Shown here: positions 1 through 7,971 of the stretch, in pieces
How the letters are laid out: each line of letters opens with the position of its first letter
How positions within the stretch are numbered: the stretch's first letter is position 1
Source of the DNA: Granulicella rosea
GTDB lineage: Bacteria; Acidobacteriota; Terriglobia; Terriglobales; Acidobacteriaceae
Reading direction: 5' to 3'
NCBI RefSeq assembly: GCF_900188085.1
Contig: NZ_FZOU01000019.1
Span: 1 to 32,300 of the forward strand
DNA: 32,300 bases
Position numbers and translations under genes: made by a program
The notes under the pieces: generated by a model
Databases searched by the model: none
The model's input: only the letters and a program-made list of their open reading frames with translations
Told to the model about the DNA's origin: nothing

Positions 1-95
1 ACCGGTAAGGGCGGCTCAGTGAGGCGGACGGCAATGCCGCCCGCTTCACGTTCCGTTAGCTTGCCTTAGCGAGCCCGATCTCTGCTTCTATCACG
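1..95. repeat. Terminal direct repeat, left copy (circular overlap)
   Basis: These 95 bases are identical to the last 95 of the window (32206-32300). An exact end-to-end repeat is what an assembler leaves when it closes a circle. The unique length would then be 32,205 bp. The repeat covers the end of ardC and its downstream hairpin, so it is not a biological terminal repeat of obvious function. A true terminally redundant linear molecule is the less likely alternative. Confidence 0.9.
19..49 (-). terminator. Hairpin downstream of ardC, possible terminator
   Basis: GTGAGGCGGACGGC and GCCGCCCGCTTCAC pair as a 14-position stem (one G-T pair, one A-C mismatch) around a 3-nt loop. It lies 7 bases after the ardC stop codon on the minus strand. 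There is no clear T-run after it, so factor-independent termination is uncertain. It may instead protect the mRNA 3' end. Confidence 0.45.
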
Positions 96-1025
96 ACCTC
101 AGAAACGTCCTCTTCGAGTGCCGCGAGGATGACACCGGAGGTCTTCTGGATGACTTCCAGACTCTCGGCGAGGAGTGCGGCATTGCCATCATAGAGCTGG
201 ATATACGAGGCTGAGGCGTTTCCGGTGTCGAGTCCTATGGTGGTTCCGACCACAAAGGCGATCGCTTCGGCTTCGGTCTCGCGCACCGTCTTGGTGGTGC
301 TCATGTGACGTGCTGCGTGCCCGAGAAGCGAGTGCGCGAGCTCATGAACCAGGGTGCTGAAATCCTCCGCCGGAGACTGACCTGGAAGCAGGACGATTCT
401 GTCTCCGTAGCACATGCCCAAAGCAGGGGCGATGCTCTCGTTGAACTCCAGGGCTAATGCCCTGGGCGAGCACGAACTCGATCAGTCGTTCGCGGTACAC
501 TCCCACGTCGCCAGTCACCTCACAGGAGAGTTCTGGAAGATCGGCCCCAGTCGTCTGCTCCTGGTCGAAGACATAGGCCGCCCTGAATCCGACCAACACG
601 GGCTGACTCTGAGTGCGGATGTCCTGCTTGTTGTGGAGGTCGACTTCGGTGTCATTGTTACGCCGGGCACCGAGGATGGGAGCGAGGATGCGAATTCCCT
701 TCTCTCCCTTCTTGACGTGGCGGCCAAGCTGGTTCCACATATACATCCCGGCGACGCGTTTGGCTCCGGGGCATTGTCTGGCGATCTCAAGCACATTCGA
801 GGAGCTGTACGTTCTGAAGCGTCCCATCGCGGTGAGGTAGGCGGTCAAACCTTCAGAGTGTCCCTGTTCCAATTGCTCGATGAGGAGTTGGATATTGGCT
901 GCGATCGCATCCTTCGCGGTCTGCTGTTTGTGGGGCGTTGCAATGACACCGGGGGCGGGGTTCTGGCTGCTGTTGTTTGAGGGGTTGACTGCGGCGGGCC
1001 GGATGCGTTTGCCTGTCCTCTTCAT
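56..1025 (-). pseudogene. ardC: ArdC-like antirestriction protein, frameshifted
   Basis: ArdC proteins of mobile plasmids pair an N-terminal ssDNA-binding domain with a zinc metallopeptidase domain, and protect incoming DNA from restriction. The N-terminal part starts at ATG 1025 (MKRTGK), behind GGAGA at a good distance. It has the family block RTYSSSNVLEIARQCPGA ... GRHVKKGEKGIRILAP at about residues 71-116. The C-terminal part (56 to about 457) carries the zinc motif HELAHSLLGH but is in another frame. Removing one base near 455 restores a smooth join (FVLAQGI + ALEFNESIAPALG). The span of 970 nt is one base more than a whole number of codons. The extra base lies in the loop of a perfect 7-bp hairpin (448-465). 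The gene is a recent pseudogene, a sequencing error, or a recoding site. The TTG at 421 could start a free metallopeptidase domain, though this is less likely. Confidence 0.85.
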
Positions 1026-1310
1026 GATGTTGTCTCCGTATTGAATAGCTGTGCTGTGTTTGCTGACAAACACGCCTTGGCCATGGCCCATGCCATCGAG
1101 GGCGGCAAGCGCAACGGAGAGGGGAATCACCCATCTGGAACGAAGTGGAAGGCGAGCGAAGCGAAGGTCTGCACAAGCGCAGCGCGGAAGACTGGGGAGA
1201 CTCCTTGCGTGCGCCAGGAGCAGAGCTCCTCAGGAGGTTTGGCTTCCTTGTTTGGCGCGGAGCGCAGATGACGCTTCTGTAATCTTTAGGGACGGCGTTG
1301 CGGGCAGTAT
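1026..1310. other. Intergenic region between ardC and the iterons
   Basis: I see no credible gene here. An in-frame extension of ardC to 1130 is possible but lacks the ribosome-binding site that the 1025 start has. One small perfect hairpin, AGGAGC-AGA-GCTCCT, lies at 1216-1230. The ardC promoter should be in this stretch, but I cannot place -35 and -10 boxes with confidence. Confidence 0.5.
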
Positions 1311-1605
1311 TGGCATTCCGCGTACAGAGGTTTGGTGGTCTCCATACTTATTTCGATTCGTTCTTCAATGAGACTCTTGGATCACCTGAATATCTCTTGT
1401 TCTCATGCTTCTCTTGCTTCCTTATTAACAGTACGCGGAATGCCAACCATTTGTACGTGGAATGCCACAAAGACGTACGTGGAATGCCGATATGCCGTAC
1501 GCGGAATGCCAGCAATATCGTACTGGGAATGCCAATGAAAAGATCGAGTGCAAGGGTTCTGTGGTGGAAAAGCGTACGCGGAACGCCAATAGGCACTCCG
1601 CGTAC
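1311..1605. repeat. oriV: Iteron array, candidate oriV
   Basis: Eight copies of a 15-bp repeat with consensus GTACGCGGAATGCCA. Forward copies start at 1431, 1453, 1475, 1497, 1520 and 1574; inverted copies lie at 1311-1325 and 1591-1605. The first five forward copies are 22, 22, 22 and 23 bp apart, about two helical turns, so an initiator would bind the same face of the DNA. Copies vary at one to three positions (for example GTACGTGG, GTACTGGG). The stretch from 1340 to 1430 is comparatively AT-rich and could be the unwinding region. The array lies directly after the 3' end of repA. Known theta replicons with RepA-type initiators use such iterons; that this is the origin is inference. Confidence 0.85.
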
Positions 1606-1609
1606 ACTG

Positions 1610-2605
1610 CTATCGGCCTAGTTTTCTAATGCGGCCTTTCGTTACATCGTCTTCGAGCATTGGCACAGGCGTGTGATCGACCCAAATGCCTTGAGGCACT
1701 TCCTTGATTCGAACGCTTGGCCATAAGGTTTGAAGAATGCGAATGGCCTGCCGAGCATGAGAACGAGTACGTCGAGGGTTCTTGTCTTGTGGGAACTGCT
1801 CGCTTAGCGCAGACCAAGGGATGATGCTTTCGCTCGCAGCCGAGTAGCACCTGAAGATGAGCCAGTAAACAAGGTCTTGGACCTGCGTGGAGCCGTCGAT
1901 CTCCAGCCAAATCTTACGCGGAAGAACAATGTGATGCTTGCGTATATCTTCAAAAAGACCGGCGTTCAGTTGAAATCCGAAGCGGTCGACCATCTCAGGA
2001 AGGCTCGGCTGATCATCTGAGTCGATTCCCCGCTGTCCTGTAATGGAGGCGGGCAGATACGATCTTTCAATGATCGGATACGTGATGTCATGCTTTGTGC
2101 GGTCTGCCTTCCTCTGAATGTTGATGACCAATCCAGCGACCCGCATAAAACGCTTGTTAAGATCACGATTCCCGCTCCCTCCGATAGGCAAACCGGTCTC
2201 GCGCTGGTATTCAGTTGCAGAGGTCCAAGGAATGAACGAGGAATTGGAACGAATCGCCTTATCGAAGATCCATGCGAGGAGTTTCCGATCCGCTCCGAAT
2301 GGAAGCGGTACACCTGGAGCGGCTGCAGAAAAAGTTACGGACAGGATTGATCCGTCTCCCAACCTGGCCTGACGGGTGATTCGGGTCTCTTTCGATTCAC
2401 TGTAGGGCAAGGTACATAGAATCATTGCCTGTGCGAGCTTAATGTACTCATCACCGAGCGTACCCTCGTGTCGCGCTACCGCGATGTCCCCAAGACGCAG
2501 GGCCTGCCGCTCTTTCGCGAGTTTTCGTTCGAGTTTGGCATCCCTCTTCGCTTTAGGCTTCGGCTCCTCCGCAATTGGAACCGAGCTTTCAGTTGTTTTT
2601 TTCAT
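1610..2605 (-). CDS. repA: Plasmid replication initiator, RepA family
   Basis: About 331 residues from ATG 2605, with AGGGG about 7 bases upstream; a GTG at 2620 would add five residues. The centre matches the RepA_C-type plasmid initiator pattern: VPLPFGADRKLLAWIFDKA, then an ETGLPIGGSGNRDLNKRF-like stretch, as in initiators with LPYG...LL.W and LP.GG...... The N-terminus is a charged Lys/Glu/Ala-rich segment. The C-terminal third has a possible DNA-binding helix pair around SALSEQFPQDKNPRRTRSHARQA. The product should bind the iterons just beyond its 3' end and recruit the host helicase. The gene follows the parA/parB-like pair on the same strand. Function is assigned from the family-like motif and the context; I could not run a profile search. 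Confidence 0.8.
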   Translation of the reverse strand: MKKTTESSVPIAEEPKPKAKRDAKLERKLAKERQALRLGDIAVARHEGTLGDEYIKLAQAMILCTLPYSESKETRITRQARLGDGSILSVTFSAAAPGVPLPFGADRKLLAWIFDKAIRSNSSFIPWTSATEYQRETGLPIGGSGNRDLNKRFMRVAGLVINIQRKADRTKHDITYPIIERSYLPASITGQRGIDSDDQPSLPEMVDRFGFQLNAGLFEDIRKHHIVLPRKIWLEIDGSTQVQDLVYWLIFRCYSAASESIIPWSALSEQFPQDKNPRRTRSHARQAIRILQTLWPSVRIKEVPQGIWVDHTPVPMLEDDVTKGRIRKLGR

Positions 2606-2687
2606 CAGATCGCCCCTCACCGGCGGGCTTGAGCGCCGGAATCAGGCACTCGGTTGCAAATCATCTCATCATAGACGCATAAATATT

Positions 2688-2706
2688 CAGGTATCTAAAT
2701 ATCTAT
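2688..2706. promoter_or_regulatory. AT-rich repeat between parB-like gene and repA
   Basis: CAGGTATCTAAATATCTAT closely matches CAGTATCTAAATACTTA found upstream of parA (3640-3655). A shared element in front of repA and in front of parA suggests a common operator or an extra centromere site. The inference rests on similarity and position only. Confidence 0.4.
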
Positions 2707-3035
2707 CGATTTGCACTGACCCAACCCTCTACCAATCGTTGCACGAGGTCAGACATATCCTCGCCCGAATCGAGTCTGCGCAGTATGAAGTTCATCTCGG
2801 AGTGCGTTTCCTTTTTCAGGAAGAGCGAATACGCCTTCCAGGCAGGATTCTTTGACTTCGTGACCAGCCTATTTTGTATCCGAGGAGATATTTCCTGGGC
2901 TTTGGTCAAACTAGGCCGTCCCGACACCCGTGGCGAGCTAGATGCTACAGTGCCTTTAAAGTCTGACGCTTCGTTTTCGTCAGATTTGGCCATTCCGCCT
3001 TTGATGATTCCAGCCAATCCCGATAGCTGTCCCAT
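2703..3035 (-). CDS. Small ParB-like partner of ParA
   Basis: A 110-residue protein read from ATG 3035. That ATG overlaps the parA stop (TAATG), which points to translational coupling. The N-terminal half is low-complexity and polar. The C-terminal half, from about residue 50, is basic then helical (SLFLKKETHSEMNFILRRLD...SDLVQRLVEGWV). This resembles the ribbon-helix-helix DNA-binding proteins that serve as the second gene of small ParA cassettes. Its likely role is to bind the AT-rich repeats near parA and connect the plasmid to ParA. There is no ParB nuclease-like domain, as expected for a small type Ib-like system. The assignment depends mainly on gene order. Confidence 0.6.
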   Translation of the reverse strand: MGQLSGLAGIIKGGMAKSDENEASDFKGTVASSSPRVSGRPSLTKAQEISPRIQNRLVTKSKNPAWKAYSLFLKKETHSEMNFILRRLDSGEDMSDLVQRLVEGWVSANR

Positions 3036-3628
3036 TACATGAGCTCCTTTCCGATGGCCATATAGCTGTCCCAAGCACGGTTTGCGTTACGGTCATTTGT
3101 TTGTTGAACGATCTCCCCAGCGCCGGCGGCTTTCTCAAAAGCCTTGAGCCGGGGAATTTCGCCCTTGAAGATCGAAACGCCTTCATCTTCAAGCAGTTTT
3201 CTGAGTTCCATGGCGTCGCGCTCAGGTGGCGGCGGGACTTTCGTCAACAGCACTCGAAAGCTGTCGGTGCCGATTTTTTTCAGTGCCAAGACTGTTTGGA
3301 TCAACCCATCGGTATCGAGCGGGGACGGAGTGGCAGGGATGATGAGAAGGTCGCAAGCATCCACTGCTTCTTTGAGATCCGCCGCGTCGGGGCGCTGTCC
3401 GGTGTCGATCACGATGTGCTCGTAACTCTTTGCGAGTCGTGCGGCTTGATCCACTGGTGCGACACGGAAAGAGAAACCGTTTCCCCGCTGGCTCCAATTC
3501 AAAGCGTTCTTTGTCTTATCGCCGTCGAGCAAGAGTGTCGGTGCCAAGGTTTGAAAGTATGCCGCCAAGTGAACGGCCGAGGTGGTTTTTCCTGCACCTC
3601 CCTTATAACTTGCGAGCGTGATGATCAT
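3035..3628 (-). CDS. parA: ParA-family partition ATPase
   Basis: A 197-residue Walker-type ATPase that would drive plasmid segregation on the nucleoid. It opens MIITLASYKGGAGKTT, a deviant Walker A motif (KGGxGKT, residues 9-15) that includes the signature lysine. A Walker B-like segment follows (HIVIDTGQRPDA). The length fits the short ParA class without an N-terminal HTH domain. The start has GAGAGG five bases upstream. It is co-transcribed with the overlapping parB-like gene, and repA follows. The AT-rich repeats upstream could act both as centromere and as operator, as in related small par cassettes. Confidence 0.88.
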   Translation of the reverse strand: MIITLASYKGGAGKTTSAVHLAAYFQTLAPTLLLDGDKTKNALNWSQRGNGFSFRVAPVDQAARLAKSYEHIVIDTGQRPDAADLKEAVDACDLLIIPATPSPLDTDGLIQTVLALKKIGTDSFRVLLTKVPPPPERDAMELRKLLEDEGVSIFKGEIPRLKAFEKAAGAGEIVQQTNDRNANRAWDSYMAIGKELM

Positions 3629-3636
3629 GCGGACCT

Positions 3637-3872
3637 CTCAGTATCTAAATACTTAACAACCTAAACACCTAAGCGACTATACGGCAATCATACACCCATC
3701 TAAGTATTTAGGATTTTGAATACTTGAATACCTCAGTTGACTAGAAAGATGCGATTATGCCAAATGCCACGAGAAATACCTGGACCCCGCTACCCGCCGA
3801 TGTGGCTATCATCGGCTTGTCGGGCACCAGAAAACGATTAAACAGGTATTTGAATACTTAAATACTTGAGTT
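3637..3872. repeat. parS: AT-rich repeat cluster upstream of parA, candidate parS
   Basis: Variants of TAAATACTT / TGAATACTT and their complements recur here: TATCTAAATACTTAA (3642-3656), TAAGTATTTAGG (3701-3712), TTGAATACTTGAATACC (3716-3732) and ATTTGAATACTTAAATACTT (3848-3867). The repeat density is far above the surrounding sequence. The position directly upstream of parA fits a centromere-like site or an autoregulatory operator. No protein-coding explanation is evident. Confidence 0.55.
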
Positions 3873-4286
3873 GCTGAATGCTGAACTCACAGCCTTCATC
3901 GCAGCGTTCTTTCCTTGCAGAAGTAGGTTGAAAACGAGAAGACTGTAGCGCTCGTTTTTCGGGAAGCCATCAGCTCACGCCAAACAAAGCGCCGGTCTTA
4001 AGGATTTTAACTCCCGACCTCCGTCTTGTTTGCGGGACTGTGGCATACCTCGGTGACAGGGAGATGTCTCGGGAGGGAACTAATTAAGCCACTGAAGGGT
4101 ATATTTAGCGCGATTGTGGAAGATTTTAACCGCGCCTATATCTGCGCGAACACGCATTTATCGTTCTGTTCGGGCTATATTATCCATGACGATGTCCATG
4201 GTTGAAAGGCTCAAGGCCCGTAAGTTCGCCCGCTACCGCCTGAGACGGAGCGGGCGAACCGTCGCATCTCGAAGTCCGTCGGCGCT
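3873..4286. other. Intergenic region with a long inverted repeat at 4224-4259
   Basis: No convincing gene. A perfect 11-bp inverted repeat, GTTCGCCCGCT / AGCGGGCGAAC, spans 4224-4259. It extends inward by CCG/CGG across a one-base bulge. It lies about 28 bases past the Fic stop codon on the minus strand and may end that transcript, although no T-run follows. The remaining sequence is moderately AT-rich with no other clear structure. Confidence 0.5.
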
Positions 4287-5465
4287 TTAGAGGGACTTTA
4301 GCGGAGTGGTTCCCTCATTCAAGATGGAGAGGTAGGCGGTATAACCGAAGACCCTCCCGCGTCTCCGCCCGGTAATCTCTGCGACAATGCCGAGCTTCTC
4401 AAGATCGGCGAGCGCGAGGTTGACAGTCGGGGCGCTCAACCCAGTCTGTTGCCCTAGCCGGTTCGCCGTCGCCAGTGGATTCCGCTGCAAGAAGTCATGC
4501 GCTCTCAAAGCCGATCCCACGCGCTCGCCCTGAGCTGCAATCCTCTCCCGATCGTTCTTGAAAAGTCCAACGATTCGACTCGCGGCATCGAAGGCCTGAT
4601 TCGCCGTCTCCGCAATTCCTTCGAGAAAGAATGCCAACCATTTCTCCCAGGCTCCTTGTTCGCGGACTTCCTGCAGAAGACGGTAATACTCTGAGCGATG
4701 GGTTTTGAGATACAGACTCAGGTAGAGCAGGGGTTTTTGAAGAACACCCTCACCGCACAGATAGAGAGTCACCAGAAGTCGACCGATGCGGCCATTGCCG
4801 TCGAGGAAAGGGTGAATGGTCTCAAATTGGACGTGAAGGAGTCCAGCTTTGATCAGCGCTGGGAGTTGCGAAGCCTCCTCATGAATGAAGCGCTCGAAGG
4901 AATTGAGCGCCCCATCCAGCTCCTGGATCGGCGGAGGCACATACAGCGCATTTCCCGGCCTCGTTCCGCCAATCCAGTTTTGCGAACGCCTGAACTCGCC
5001 GGGGTTTTTCGTTGCGCCCCGACCGCTCTGTAAGAGCCGCTGGTGCATCTCTCGGATTAGGCGTAGGGAGAGGGGCAGTTCTCGCATCCTTTCCAGGCCG
5101 AACATCATGGCGGCGACATAGTTGGAGACCTCACGGATATCGTCGACCGGTTGCCCGACCCCAGCCTCGGTCTCAAACCGAAGAAGGTCTGTCAGGGTCG
5201 ATTGTGTGCCTTCGATCTGAGAGGACAGCACAGCTTCTTTGCGCACATACATGTAAAGAAACAGCTCGTGAGAGGGAAGCAAAACAGTGATGCCGTCCAG
5301 TCGACCTAGCGCACGTTCCGCTACACCTAGACGCGCAAGTAGAGATAAAAGATCGATGGCCGGCGTCGGGGGAAGCGGTGGGGGCACAAAGGCACGAACA
5401 ACCTCGCCGCCCGCGATGGTCTCAACGTATTGCCCCAGGCGCGGGTTTTCAGTTTCTAAACTCAT
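4287..5465 (-). CDS. Fic-domain AMP-transferase, self-inhibited class
   Basis: A 392-residue Fic/DOC protein. Fic enzymes usually transfer AMP from ATP to a hydroxyl of a target protein. The core motif HPFLDGNGRIGR is intact at about residues 218-229, with the catalytic His at 218. An N-terminal SSQIEG at about 81-86 matches the [S/T]xxxE[G/N] inhibitory helix, so the glutamate would block ATP binding in cis (class II Fic). The C-terminal segment from about residue 320 (LGQQTGLSAPTVNLALADLEKLGIV) looks like a winged helix, as in many Fic-wHTH proteins. No separate antitoxin gene is next to it, which fits cis inhibition. Such proteins are common on plasmids and may act as toxins or regulators. 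The target cannot be read from the sequence. Confidence 0.9.
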   Translation of the reverse strand: MSLETENPRLGQYVETIAGGEVVRAFVPPPLPPTPAIDLLSLLARLGVAERALGRLDGITVLLPSHELFLYMYVRKEAVLSSQIEGTQSTLTDLLRFETEAGVGQPVDDIREVSNYVAAMMFGLERMRELPLSLRLIREMHQRLLQSGRGATKNPGEFRRSQNWIGGTRPGNALYVPPPIQELDGALNSFERFIHEEASQLPALIKAGLLHVQFETIHPFLDGNGRIGRLLVTLYLCGEGVLQKPLLYLSLYLKTHRSEYYRLLQEVREQGAWEKWLAFFLEGIAETANQAFDAASRIVGLFKNDRERIAAQGERVGSALRAHDFLQRNPLATANRLGQQTGLSAPTVNLALADLEKLGIVAEITGRRRGRVFGYTAYLSILNEGTTPLKSL

Positions 5466-5565
5466 TGCGTAATTCTATCGTTATTTAAGAAAATCATCAT
5501 ATTGCTAAATAGTGCAATTCCTTAGTAAAGCTGTCCTAAAGAAGCCATCTCTGGACGGAACTAAA

Positions 5566-6534
5566 CTAGATTCCGATCTTCTCAACCTCATCGAGCGAGA
5601 TCTCATCGTCTCGCCGGTCGTAGAGGCCGGTCGTCCGGGAGGATTCATGCGCCGCCATCTGCTGTGCGACCTCCAGCCTGCCGCCGTTCTTGAGGTAGGC
5701 GGTGATTCCGGTTGCCCGAAAGGTATGGCATCCGATCTCGGTCTTGATGCCTGCGGCAAGCGCCCTCCGGCGGATCATGCGCCACACGTCGCATTGAAGC
5801 ATGGGGTTCGCGGTCAGCTCGCCGGATCGGCCCCGCACCGTACGGAAGAGCGGCTCCTTCGGTTGTTTGGAGAGGTCGGCAGCCGCGATGTACTTCTCCA
5901 AGTACAGGTCGAGATTGTGGTGGGTCGGCATGGCATGTTCCTTGCCGCCTTTTTCGTGGAGCCGCACCCAGCCGCGCCGTCCTTGGACGAAGAAGTCCTC
6001 GACCTTCATCGAGATCGCCGCGCCGACCCGGGCGAAGGTATAGACCATCAGGCCGATGAGTGCGCGATCGCGCAGGCCGGACAGGGAATCGGTGTCGATC
6101 GCGTCGAGAAGGGCCCGGGCCTCCTCGGCCTGAAGCACCGGCGTCTTGCCGCGCCTCTGCGAGTGCCTCGGCCCGCGCACCGCGTGGGCGGGATTGGTAG
6201 GAATGACCTGGCCGACGACCATCCAATCGAAGAGCATCCGCAGCGCGGCCAGCCGGAGCTTCACGGTTGGCTTGGCATGGCTCTTGAGCTGCAGCTCGAC
6301 GAAGGCGGCGACGTGGACCGGCTCCACCTGGGCGAGATCCCGGATGCCGTGCTCGGCGCAGAAAGCGGAGAACTGCCGTACCGCCTCTCGGTAAGCGCGG
6401 CGGGTGTTGGGGTTGCGGATGTGCGAGCTGAAGAAGTCGCGCATCCGGGTCTTTGCCTCCGGGCGGGCGGCGAAGATCGAGGGCAGGGAAGCGCATGGCC
6501 GAAGTGTGCTCATCGCAAGGGTCTTGGCTGTCAT
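5566..6534 (-). CDS. Tyrosine recombinase (Xer/phage-integrase family)
   Basis: A 322-residue site-specific recombinase with all catalytic residues visible: Arg in YTFARVGAA (about 169), Lys in HEKGGKEH (about 195-198), His-Arg in CHTFRATG (270 and 273), His in MAAHESS (296) and the nucleophile Tyr in TTGLYDRR (305). Residues 30-120 form the SAM-like core-binding domain. The ATG at 6534 has GGAG upstream. A dif-like palindrome lies 40-70 bases upstream of the start, so the protein probably cuts there. Resolving plasmid dimers or integrating the plasmid at a related chromosomal site are both plausible. The gene appears more GC-rich than its neighbours and could be a separate acquisition. Confidence 0.92.
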   Translation of the reverse strand: MTAKTLAMSTLRPCASLPSIFAARPEAKTRMRDFFSSHIRNPNTRRAYREAVRQFSAFCAEHGIRDLAQVEPVHVAAFVELQLKSHAKPTVKLRLAALRMLFDWMVVGQVIPTNPAHAVRGPRHSQRRGKTPVLQAEEARALLDAIDTDSLSGLRDRALIGLMVYTFARVGAAISMKVEDFFVQGRRGWVRLHEKGGKEHAMPTHHNLDLYLEKYIAAADLSKQPKEPLFRTVRGRSGELTANPMLQCDVWRMIRRRALAAGIKTEIGCHTFRATGITAYLKNGGRLEVAQQMAAHESSRTTGLYDRRDDEISLDEVEKIGI

Positions 6535-6573
6535 CGGAGGAACTCCGGGAGGGGAAGAAGTGCCGCGCTCATC

Positions 6574-6603
6574 TACGCATGATAAAGGACATTATCATGC
6601 GTA
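6574..6603. other. dif-like recombination core site
   Basis: Two perfect 12-bp arms, TACGCATGATAA (6574-6585) and TTATCATGCGTA (6592-6603), flank a 6-bp spacer AGGACA. Inner arm ends of the form TAA-n6-TTA are typical of XerC/XerD sites such as dif and cer. The site sits next to a complete tyrosine recombinase gene that reads away from it. The same palindrome could also be an operator for that gene. Confidence 0.7.
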
Positions 6604-6644
6604 ATAAGAAAACGTTCGCCACAGGTTGAATGAATTGCAATTAG

Positions 6645-7805
6645 GGAAACTCTGCACAAGTTCTGCGTTCACAGCCTGATTGATTAATCTGATGGTGAGG
6701 GGTAGATGGCGATGAAGCAGCAGACGTTTGCGTCACAGTCGAGCTTTGAGAAGTATGGCCGGAAGTCTCGGCGGGAGTTGTTTCTGGACGAGATGGAGTT
6801 GGTCGTTCCATGGTCCGAGTTACAGGCTCTGGTCGAGCCGTACTACCCGAAGGCCGGCAACGGCCGTCGTCCTGTCGGGCTTGCGATCATGCTGCGGACC
6901 TATTTTATGCAGCAGTGGTTCAACTTGTCCGATCCCGGCGTGGAAGAGGCACTTTACGAGTCACCGACGTTGCGGCGCTTTGCTGGCGTCGACCTGGGCG
7001 TGGCTCCGGCGCCGGATGAAACGACCGTGCTGCGCTTCCGTCACCTGCTCGAAAAGCATGACCTCGGCGGCGCCATGCTCGATGCAGTGAACCTGCATCT
7101 GGCCGCTAAGGGCATCCGCATCGAGACCGGCACGATCGTCGATGCGACCATTATTCATGCGCCTTCTTCCACCAAGAATGAGAAGAAGGAGCGTGACCCG
7201 GCGATGCATCAGACCCGCAAGGGAAAGCAGTGGTACTTCGGCCTGAAGGCGCACATCGGCGTCGATGCAAAAGAAGGTCACGTGCATTCGGTGGCGACGT
7301 CCGCGGCCAACGTTTCGGATGTACACATGCTGCCGGATCTGCTGCATGGCGAGGAGCGCAAGGTGTGGGGCGACGGCGGCTATCAAGGCCAGACCAGGGC
7401 CATTCAACAAGCCGCGCCCAAAGCCCATGCAAGCGAACCAGGTTCAAGAATTATGTCGATGAAGTAGCGAAGAAGAAAAATACGACGAAATCAAAAGTAC
7501 GAGCGAAAGTAGATACGTCTTCCGTATCCTGAAGCGCGTCTTCGGCTTCGACAAGGTGCGCTACCGAGGCATCGCCAAGAACCATCACCGGCTCTGCGCC
7601 AACTTCGCTCTCATCAACCTCTACCTCCACCGCAAGCACCTGGCAGGGCTCCCCGCATAGCGCCTGAAAAGGGGCAAAGAGTCTTCAACCTCCGCACAAA
7701 TCCTGCCAGAACAAGCAAAAACAGACCGCGCCATCGCAGCAAAACAGGCGCCCCACTCAAGCCACTCGCAGACCTCTTCAACTCAGCAGCCTACGCAGAG
7801 GCTCC
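6645..7805 (+). mobile_element. IS5-family insertion sequence, inactive
   Basis: The element is 1161 bp. Its left end GGAAACTCTGC and the inverted right end GGAGCCTCTGC match at 9 of 11 positions. Direct repeats TTAG lie outside both ends (6641-6644 and 7806-7809), fitting the YTAR target duplication of the IS5 group. It holds one transposase gene, which is frameshifted. It separates the recombinase region from the secreted-protein cargo and inserted only about 40 bp from the dif-like site. Confidence 0.85.
6706..7660 (+). pseudogene. IS5-family transposase, broken
   Basis: The first 240 or so residues read cleanly from ATG 6706 and include two DDE-type aspartates (IVDATIIHAPSS and WGDGGYQGQT). 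After QAAPKA the frame shifts at about 7420-7430. KNYVDEVAKKKNTTKSKVRAKVD continues in a second frame. A second shift at about 7513-7520 leads to FRILKRVFGFDKVRYRG... in a third frame, ending at TAG 7658. The segment that normally carries the catalytic Glu (VEHPFR in relatives) is replaced by VDT at the second break. Two frameshifts and a lost catalytic region mean the copy cannot move by itself. Confidence 0.9.
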
Positions 7806-7971
7806 TTAGGGGCACTCTACGGTGTTAGCCATATTGCCAACAAAAAGGTTACTTATGTCTATAGACTTTCGTACCGTATCGGTTCTCGGTGAAAGTGGAT
7901 AGAGTGGTTTCAATCAACAACCTAATCCGTTTGGCGTCCCTGTTATTGGGTCGCAAGAAGGTATTGTGTCC

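Noticed and set aside
1431..1588. Regularly spaced short repeats considered as a CRISPR array
   Set aside because: The repeats are 15 bp with 7-8 bp gaps and a 22-bp period, and some are inverted. There are no spacers of CRISPR length and no cas genes. Iterons explain them.
3758..3862. 34-codon frame MPNATRNTWTPLPADV... upstream of parA
   Set aside because: It has no ribosome-binding site and runs into the AT-rich repeat cluster. It is too short to support without homologues.
5512..6582. 356-codon open frame on the plus strand
   Set aside because: Antisense to the tyrosine recombinase, which has every catalytic residue. The frame also runs through the dif-like palindrome.
7834..7865. Possible promoter TTGCCA ... 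TATAGA upstream of the secreted-protein run
   Set aside because: The 20-bp spacing is too long for a normal sigma-70 promoter, and no better pair was found by eye.
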